From: Candidatus Eiseniibacteriota bacterium
Lineage (GTDB): Bacteria; Eisenbacteria; RBG-16-71-46; SZUA-252
Length of the DNA stretch: 19,925 bases
Assembly (NCBI GenBank): GCA_016880395.1
Contig: JAEHDN010000057.1
Coordinates: 1-19,925 of the forward strand
Direction of reading: 5' to 3'
Shown: piece by piece, positions 14,715-19,925 of the stretch
Position numbering within the stretch: the first letter of the stretch is position 1
How the letters are laid out: every line of letters begins with the position of its first letter
Notes under the pieces: generated by a model
What the model was told of the DNA's origin: nothing
The model's database searches: none
Seen by the model: the letters and a program-made list of their open reading frames with translations, nothing else
Position numbers and translations under genes: made by a program

Positions 14715-15772
14715 GAGCCCGGCTCGGCCGCTGGTCGGTACCGATCCTCTTCGCCGTGCTGTGTCTCTCGGGCATCCTGGTCGCCAAGATCACGCCGTCG
14801 TTCCTGCTCGGCGAGATGATGGTGCGGGTCGGGCGGAACTCGGTTCTCGTCATGGCGCTCCTGATCCCGATCCTCGCGGGCCTCGGATTGAACTTCGGGA
14901 TCGTCATCGGCGCGATGGCCGGTCAGGCCGCGGCGATCCTGATCGTGCACTGGAAGCTGGCGGGAATTGTCGGGTTCGGCGCCGCGTGGCTCCTCGCGAC
15001 GCCGATCGCGATCCTGCTCGGCGTCGCGACCGGGATCCTCTTCAACCGCGCCAAGGGGCGCGAGATGGTGACGGGCCTGATCGCCGGCTTCTTCGCGAAC
15101 GGCCTCTACCAGCTCGTCTTCCTGTTTGCCCTGGGAAGCCTGATCCCGTTCCACGATCCCGACATGCTCCTGCCCCAGGGGAATGGGTTACGCAACACGA
15201 TCGATCTCACGGGCATCCAGTACGCGATCGACGATCTGGTTCGGGTCCAGATCCCCGTGGAGGGGCGGATGCTCCGCGTTCCCGTGGTCACCTACGCGGT
15301 CGTGGCCGGGTTCTGTGTCTTCACCGTTCTCTTCCTGCGCACGCGCCTCGGCCAGCAGCTCCGCGCGATGGGTCAGGACGACCACGTGGCCGCGATCGCC
15401 GGGATCCCCGTCGAGCGGAACCGCATCATCGCGACGGTGCTCTCCACGGTGTTCGCGTCCTGGGGACAGCTTCTCTTCCTCCAGAACATCGGGACGCTGA
15501 ACACGTACAACTCGCACGAGCAGGTGGGGATGTTCGCGATCGCGGCGCTCCTGGTGTCGGGGGCCACCGTGTCGCACGCCACCGTGGCGCAGGCGCTACT
15601 CGGGACGGTGCTGTTCCACACGCTGTTCGTGGTGTCCCCCTTGGCCGGGAAGGCGCTGGCCGGGGATGCTCAGATCGGGGAGTACTTCCGGGTGTTCGTG
15701 GCCTATGCGGTGATCACGGTGGCGCTGGTGCTCCATGCGTGGCAGGCGAAGAAAGGAAAGCGCACAGCCTAG
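14711..15772 (+). CDS. ABC transporter permease 2 (RbsC/BMP-type)
   Basis: A 353-residue inner-membrane subunit, paralogous to the preceding permease: RNSVLVMALLIPILAGLGLNFGIVIG (about 42-67) repeats its core, and the coupling loop is RTRLGQQLRAMGQDDHVAAIAGIPVERNRI (about 210-239). It has about nine membrane segments, plus an extra-cytoplasmic loop (about 145-190, FHDPDMLLPQGNG, IDLTGIQYAIDD). The permease 1 loop carries a similar LALTGIYDRVLDRW. That conserved loop may contact the binding protein (inference). The GTG at 14711 overlaps the upstream stop as GTGA, indicating translational coupling. The stop (15770-15772) shares the palindrome CTAG with the stop of the convergent cNMP-domain gene. 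Confidence 0.88.
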   Translation: MRARLGRWSVPILFAVLCLSGILVAKITPSFLLGEMMVRVGRNSVLVMALLIPILAGLGLNFGIVIGAMAGQAAAILIVHWKLAGIVGFGAAWLLATPIAILLGVATGILFNRAKGREMVTGLIAGFFANGLYQLVFLFALGSLIPFHDPDMLLPQGNGLRNTIDLTGIQYAIDDLVRVQIPVEGRMLRVPVVTYAVVAGFCVFTVLFLRTRLGQQLRAMGQDDHVAAIAGIPVERNRIIATVLSTVFASWGQLLFLQNIGTLNTYNSHEQVGMFAIAALLVSGATVSHATVAQALLGTVLFHTLFVVSPLAGKALAGDAQIGEYFRVFVAYAVITVALVLHAWQAKKGKRTA

Positions 15773-16305
15773 GCCTTCCTGGCATCACCGGCGGCTGTCG
15801 CGGACTTGGCGGCCTCGGCAACCAGCTCCGCCTCCATGACGGCTTCGGGCCTCTCGACGCCCTCACCCTCGATGCGCGCCTCATCGGGTCGCTCGATCAC
15901 GAGGGCGCGCAACCGCTTGGCCAGCAGACGCACGATCCCCTGTAGGAGCGACAGTTCCTCGGCGGCCATGTCGTAGAACTCGTCGCGGTGCAGGGCGACG
16001 GCGAGTCCATCCTCGATGCAGTCCGCGCGGTGACCGCGTTCGGACGGATCCACGAGGGACCACGTTCCGAATGCCTCACCCGGTCCAACTTCGGACATGG
16101 TCCGTCCTCCTGCCGAAAGACGTACGCGTCCCTCGACAACCATGTAGAGCGCATCCGCGGGGTCTTCCTCCACGTAGAGGCTATCGCCCTCCACGATGTC
16201 GATCTCGCGAGCGGCCTCCGCGAGACCGAGGAGATGGCGCGGACCCGCATCCTTGAGAAGGTCCGCTCCCCTGAGGATCAGGGCGCGCTCCACCGGCGTC
16301 AGCAC
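15769..16305 (-). CDS. Cyclic-nucleotide-binding-domain protein, no DNA-binding domain
   Basis: A 178-residue protein with a CRP-type beta-roll: VEGDSLYVEEDPADALYMVVEGRVRLSAGG, VGPGEAFGTWSLVDPSERGHRAD, VALHRDEFYDMAAE (about 38-115). It is flanked by helices and an Ala/Glu-rich tail from about 140. The phosphate-binding cassette is degenerate: the FGE glutamate that binds the cyclic-nucleotide ribose is T81, though an Arg-Ala (R93-A94) remains. No helix-turn-helix follows, so it is not a CRP-type regulator. The GTG start (16305) lies inside the stop region of the NTT-HEAT gene (7-bp overlap, GTGCTGA), so translation is coupled. That suggests it acts as a detached regulatory domain of that membrane protein. 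Binding of cAMP or cGMP is doubtful. Confidence 0.85.
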   Translation of the reverse strand: MLTPVERALILRGADLLKDAGPRHLLGLAEAAREIDIVEGDSLYVEEDPADALYMVVEGRVRLSAGGRTMSEVGPGEAFGTWSLVDPSERGHRADCIEDGLAVALHRDEFYDMAAEELSLLQGIVRLLAKRLRALVIERPDEARIEGEGVERPEAVMEAELVAEAAKSATAAGDARKA

Positions 16306-19061
16306 GCGACCCTCGGCGAAGCCGGGGCGGATTCGGCCGCCAGCCTGTCGCTGGCCTTGCCGCCAGTGGAAAGCGACACCAGCTCCCCTTGCACGAGTGG
16401 GTCATCGCCCCCTCCTGTCGCGAAGAGGTTGCGGTCGAGGGCCTGCGCGTGTCGCGAAGCGCGCACGGCGCAGGCGCGCAGCCACCCGTCGTCCGACCGC
16501 CAGGCCAACCGTATGGCTTCCGCGAGCGGCTCCCCTTCCGCCACGGCGGTCTCCTTCTTCTTCGGCCCCTCCTCGAAGATCCGACTCACATGCCGAAACA
16601 CTTTGTGGGGCAGGACATGGCCCAGATACTCAAGCGCGGGCGCGGCGACTTTCGCGTCGCTCGACTTGAGTCGTTCGAACGCGCCCGAAAGTGGCTTGGG
16701 CTCATACCAGCAGGCGAGCGCCCCGAGGGCGCGATGCAGGGCGGACTCGGAGGACTCGCGGAAGGTTTCCGCGAGCAGACGCACTTCCGGAGCGGCCTCG
16801 CCTTCGATCAATTGCGCCCGTTCAAGAAATCCGCGGTACTCCGCCAGCTCGCGCAGGAAGAACTTGTGCGCGGCTGAGCGCGGCAGGACTGGCTTGTCCG
16901 TGTTCACCCGCACACGGGTGAGGCTCTGGAACCCGATGTCACGCAGGCTCGCTTCTCGGCTCTTGACGATCGCCATGAGTGCTCCCACAGCGCGCGGGCT
17001 CGCGAGGCGCGCCAAGGTCCGAGCGGCGAGGCCCTGCGCCCTAGCGCCGTGCTTCCCGTCGAGGAGGGGCTTCAGGGCCGGCACGGCCGGGTTACCGAGA
17101 GCCGCCAGTGCGCGACGCGCTTCGTAGCTCACCTCCGGGAGAAGAAGGAGTGACAGCAGCACGTCGAGAAGCTCCCGACTGGGCCGGTGCTCCGCGGAGC
17201 CCAGGGCCACCCGCCTGACCTCGACATCGGGATTCGCCAGCAGGGTCCGCAGTCTCTGCACGGTAGCGTTCCCAGTCATCGTGCCCAGGGCGCGCGCGGC
17301 CACGAGCAGATCCTCCCGCGTGCCGGACTGCAGGCGGGCATCGACCCATTCCAGCGTGAGCGCGGCGCGCGCCTCGGAAGGGCCATCGAACAAGGCGTCG
17401 ACGGTCTCCTGCCGAAGCACCGCGTCGGTGCCGTCGAGCCATTTCCTCGCGAGGTCAGCCGGTCGCGGGTCCCGCGCGAGAAGGTAACGAATCGCCGCGC
17501 GCCGCAATCCCTCGTGCGACTCGACGATGAACCCGCGGATCACGCCGTCTTCGTCCCGCAGCCTCATCGCCTCCATCGCTTCCACGGCCGCCGCGCGCAC
17601 GCTCGGAGACGAATGTCGGAGGCATCCGCGCACCGCGCGCGCAATCTCCTTGTCTCCCGAACGCTCGCTCAGCTTGAGAGCCAGCACGATCCGTGACTCG
17701 TCGTCCGCATGTAGCCCCTCGCGAAGGGCCTTTCGCGCGGAGGGCACTCGCATGGACTCCTCCGCCACGTCGGGCTCGAGCCATCGACTGCTCAGCGTCT
17801 GCTCGAAGGCCCGGCCGTACGCCCGGTGCAGGACCACGAGCACGACGATCCATCCCACCACGAACGCGAGGGTGAGTCCGGCCACGACGGCGACTCCGAC
17901 CCCCATCACCCGGAGTAGAACGATCAGAAGTAGGCCGACGACGGCATCCGACCAGCGGTCGACGAGCGTGTCGACGGCGGGTTTGATGCGGCGGCGCTCA
18001 CGCGAGCCAACAGCCATGAAGTAGATCTCGGCCGAGGACTTGCCGAGCGTCTGGAACACAACGCCCTGGATCCATCGCATCCCAACGACGATCCACCACC
18101 CGGCCCCGAGAGCGAGCCCTGATAGGAACAGGATCGCCGTGACCGGCTGCAGAGTGGTCGACCGTCCGAGCCCCAATCGATACATCAGCCACCCACCCAC
18201 GCTGAACTGGAATACCAGCGCCAGCGCATTCAGCCCGGCGTAAAACTTGCCGAGAAATTGCGTGAGCGCGTGCGGATCGGGATACAGCCTCTGGATGTAG
18301 ACCTTGAATTGGAAGTCGATGAGCGTCGACACGATCACCGACAGCGCGAGCCCAGCGGCGAGAATCTTGATGTAGGGCGACCGGCCTATGATCTTCCACG
18401 GTGAGACCGTGCTCGAGACCTCGATCGGCCGGGGACGGCTCGCCCGATGTCCCTCGATCACCCGGGTCAGGAGGAACGCCACGATGAGGAGCCCCGAGAG
18501 CGTCCACATCAACCCGACCCGGGTCACCGTCGGGGTCGCCCACCCGGCGAAAGCGCCTCCGAGAAGGCCGCCGAGCAAGCCACAACCGCCGAGCAGCGGA
18601 AGCACCACGCGCGCCCGGCGGGAATCCCACACATCGAGCGCGAGAGACCAGAAATGGGGCAGCAGCATCATGGCCTGGCTGCCCGCCCAGACGTAGAACA
18701 CGGCGGTGGTCCAGTGGCGGGCGAGCGGATAGACCGCAGCAGCGACGAGGCTGAACCCGATCGACGCGTACTGGTGGAACCGGGTCGCGCCGACGCGCTT
18801 GAAGCGGAGAGCCGCCCGGCTCTCGAGCCAGACGAATCCGCTCGCCGCCAGCGCGACGCCGATGTAGCCATACGGCAGAGCGAGCGCCCCGAATTCGGAG
18901 AGAAACAACGCATCGCGGATCACCTTCGCGATGGTATAGGCACAGAAGAGGGTCGCGACGAGTGCCCCCATCAAAAGGAGCAATCGCCGCTCGTGCCGCT
19001 CGAGAATGATGCGTCGGGTGATGACCCCGAACAGGCGTCCGGGCAGGCTCCCTACCGTCAT
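16299..19061 (-). CDS. NTT-like membrane domain fused to HEAT repeats
   Basis: A 920-residue protein. Residues about 26-415 form roughly 12 membrane helices with features of the ATP/ADP translocase-like (Npt/NTT, MFS-related) family: ERHERRLLLLMGALVATLFCAY, KVIRDALFLSEFGALALPYGYIG, and the C-terminal LGKSSAEIYFMAV followed by RIKPAVDTLVDRWSDAV. Residues about 435-900 are soluble and mostly helical, with repeated HEAT-type units (for example SPSVRAAAVEAMEAM, NPDVEVRRVALGSA, PEVSYEARRALAAL), a scaffold for protein contacts. The tail is polar. True NTTs exchange nucleotides in intracellular parasites; here a transport or signalling role is unproven. The ATG at 19061 lacks a clear Shine-Dalgarno. 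A cNMP-fold gene overlaps its end by 7 bp. The lipoprotein gene lies 72 bp upstream on the same strand. Confidence 0.82.
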   Translation of the reverse strand: MTVGSLPGRLFGVITRRIILERHERRLLLLMGALVATLFCAYTIAKVIRDALFLSEFGALALPYGYIGVALAASGFVWLESRAALRFKRVGATRFHQYASIGFSLVAAAVYPLARHWTTAVFYVWAGSQAMMLLPHFWSLALDVWDSRRARVVLPLLGGCGLLGGLLGGAFAGWATPTVTRVGLMWTLSGLLIVAFLLTRVIEGHRASRPRPIEVSSTVSPWKIIGRSPYIKILAAGLALSVIVSTLIDFQFKVYIQRLYPDPHALTQFLGKFYAGLNALALVFQFSVGGWLMYRLGLGRSTTLQPVTAILFLSGLALGAGWWIVVGMRWIQGVVFQTLGKSSAEIYFMAVGSRERRRIKPAVDTLVDRWSDAVVGLLLIVLLRVMGVGVAVVAGLTLAFVVGWIVVLVVLHRAYGRAFEQTLSSRWLEPDVAEESMRVPSARKALREGLHADDESRIVLALKLSERSGDKEIARAVRGCLRHSSPSVRAAAVEAMEAMRLRDEDGVIRGFIVESHEGLRRAAIRYLLARDPRPADLARKWLDGTDAVLRQETVDALFDGPSEARAALTLEWVDARLQSGTREDLLVAARALGTMTGNATVQRLRTLLANPDVEVRRVALGSAEHRPSRELLDVLLSLLLLPEVSYEARRALAALGNPAVPALKPLLDGKHGARAQGLAARTLARLASPRAVGALMAIVKSREASLRDIGFQSLTRVRVNTDKPVLPRSAAHKFFLRELAEYRGFLERAQLIEGEAAPEVRLLAETFRESSESALHRALGALACWYEPKPLSGAFERLKSSDAKVAAPALEYLGHVLPHKVFRHVSRIFEEGPKKKETAVAEGEPLAEAIRLAWRSDDGWLRACAVRASRHAQALDRNLFATGGGDDPLVQGELVSLSTGGKASDRLAAESAPASPRVAC

Positions 19062-19103
19062 GGGGTAGAGAGCCCGCCCGCCCCTGCTGCACCCGGCCCC
19101 TGT

Positions 19104-19125
19104 GCCGGAGCCGGCATCCTCCGGC
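19104..19125 (-). terminator. GC hairpin between lipoprotein and NTT-HEAT genes
   Basis: GCCGGAG (19104-19110) and CTCCGGC (19119-19125) form a perfect 7-bp stem with an 8-nt loop in the 72-bp gap. No T-run follows on the minus strand, so it may be a weak terminator, an attenuator or an mRNA-processing site separating the two genes. The same gap would have to hold any separate promoter for the NTT-HEAT gene; none is evident. Confidence 0.35.
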
Positions 19126-19133
19126 TCATGCTC

Positions 19134-19787
19134 CTACGAAGAGGCACCGGGCTTGGCCGGAATGGAGACCGACCCGCTGAGCGTGACCCGCAGTTTCTGC
19201 CCCGCGGGAAGCACGATCTGGTCCCCCTTCGTGGCGACGGCCACGCCGGTTCCGACCACGGCACCGGCTGCGGCGCCCTTCGCGATATCGTCCGAACCAC
19301 CCAGGATTCCTCCGACGACCCCTCCGGCGACAGCGCCGCCGCCGATCTCGATCGCGCTCTCCTTGGCGTCACCCTTGCCCTGGAACCGGATGGGCGCGGC
19401 GGAGATGGCGTAGCTGGTTCCATTCGGCAGGACCAGCTCGGTGAAACGAAGCGTGAGCTCGGCCCCTCCGGCGATCCGTCCGGCGGGGTCGACGTGCGTC
19501 ACCTCGCCGTTGATGGTCGCGCCGGCCGGCACCACGGTCGTTTCATCGACCCGGACCTCTTCCAGTGTGCGAAGCGCGATCTTGTCGCCGGCGTGATTCC
19601 TTCCCGTATCGACCGTGTTCTGAAGCGCGGCGACGAGATCCGTCCCGGCGATCAGGGTATGTATCGTTTTGGTATCCGCGACGGCGCTCTGCTGCCCGCA
19701 TCCCGATCCCCACAGGGTGATGGTCGCGAGCGCGGCGAAGGCAAGCCCGCGCGGCATCTGGCTTCTTGCTGACATCGTATCCCTCAT
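19134..19787 (-). CDS. Glycine-zipper lipoprotein of unknown function
   Basis: A 217-residue exported protein. The signal peptide ends in LWGSGC, so C30 is probably lipidated, although Gly at -3 is not the preferred lipobox residue. A beta-rich domain follows (IAGTDLVAALQNTVDTG, VVPAGATINGEVTHVD, ELTLRFTELVLPNG). Then comes a glycine zipper at about 145-180 (IEIGGGAVAGGVVGGILGG, KGAAAGAVVGTGVAVAT), a pattern that packs as a helical hairpin in or against a membrane. The last 30 residues return to beta (QIVLPAGQKLRVTLSG). 'VPAGATINGEV' and 'LPNG' recall the VirB10/TraB-like barrel, but no secretion genes are nearby. The second ATG (19787) is chosen over 19802 because AGAGGAG lies 5 nt before it. 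Confidence 0.8.
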   Translation of the reverse strand: MRDTMSARSQMPRGLAFAALATITLWGSGCGQQSAVADTKTIHTLIAGTDLVAALQNTVDTGRNHAGDKIALRTLEEVRVDETTVVPAGATINGEVTHVDPAGRIAGGAELTLRFTELVLPNGTSYAISAAPIRFQGKGDAKESAIEIGGGAVAGGVVGGILGGSDDIAKGAAAGAVVGTGVAVATKGDQIVLPAGQKLRVTLSGSVSIPAKPGASS

Positions 19788-19925
19788 GATTGCTCCTCTC
19801 ATTCGGTGTCGCTCCGTCCTCGTCCGCCACCCCGCCCCACATCCATCTTTCTTCGTACAACACCCTTGACCTGCCGCGCGCCGCGACCCTTGGCCGTACG
19901 CTTCGGCTCCAGGAATCGCTCCAGA
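19788..19925. other. Upstream region of the glycine-zipper lipoprotein gene
   Basis: These last 138 bp hold no gene that I can support. A stretch of lower GC (about 19845-19865) is the likely place for the minus-strand promoter of the lipoprotein gene, but no convincing -35/-10 pair is seen. Confidence 0.4.

Noticed and set aside
18447..19772. 441-codon plus-strand frame opposite the NTT-HEAT and lipoprotein genes
   Set aside because: Shadow composition (Arg, Asp, Gly, Pro), no motif, and it crosses an intergenic region and two real genes.
19134..19787. Type IV secretion component (VirB10/TrbI)
   Set aside because: Only short local resemblance, small size, and no other secretion or conjugation gene in the window.
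1..19925. tRNA, rRNA, CRISPR array, insertion sequence or prophage
   Set aside because: No tRNA cloverleaf, spaced direct repeats, transposase or phage motif was seen in any gap, and no gap exceeds about 265 bp.

Overview
The window is a high-GC stretch of bacterial chromosome (about two-thirds G+C or more by eye), densely packed with protein genes and with no RNA gene, CRISPR array, insertion sequence or phage gene that I can see. Lipoprotein signal peptides, a MurJ flippase, GTG/TTG starts and 4-7 bp start/stop overlaps fit a Gram-negative, soil- or sediment-type uncultured lineage. Ca. Eisenbacteria or Gemmatimonadota-like groups are a guess from gene content, not a demonstrated placement.

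Layout. 1-1243 (minus): a NUDIX hydrolase with a zinc ribbon is coupled by an ATGA overlap to an SbcD-like metallophosphoesterase that runs off the left edge. 1251-2180 (plus): endonuclease IV with all nine metal ligands. 2221-3647 (minus): a small acidic protein behind a perfect extended -10 promoter, preceded by an Acg-type FMN oxidoreductase with an almost ideal Shine-Dalgarno. 3913-6374 (plus): MurJ and a NagD/LHPP-type HAD phosphatase, 2 bp apart. 6484-6996 (minus): a secreted CHRD-domain protein. 7133-8734 (plus): a double-length ThyX-like protein with its catalytic motif apparently divided between two halves. 8747-10642 (minus): an exported thioredoxin-like protein with its own promoter, and an MFS transporter.

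10816-15772 (plus) is the main operon: a DUF3798 lipoprotein, a double ATPase of the RbsA/BMP type, and two paralogous RbsC-like permeases. Together they form a complete ABC importer of unknown substrate. The operon has an extended -10 promoter and a perfect 16-bp palindrome abutting the first ribosome binding site. 15769-19787 (minus): a glycine-zipper lipoprotein, a 920-residue protein joining an NTT-like (ATP/ADP translocase family) membrane domain to HEAT repeats, and a 7-bp-overlapping gene for a degenerate cyclic-nucleotide-binding domain.

The most promising under-described systems are the DUF3798 importer, the membrane-HEAT plus cNMP-fold pair, and the tandem ThyX-like protein. No gap between genes exceeds 300 bp; the longest (3648-3912, about 265 bp) is a divergent promoter region. 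Family assignments come from recognising motifs by eye; no database search was run.
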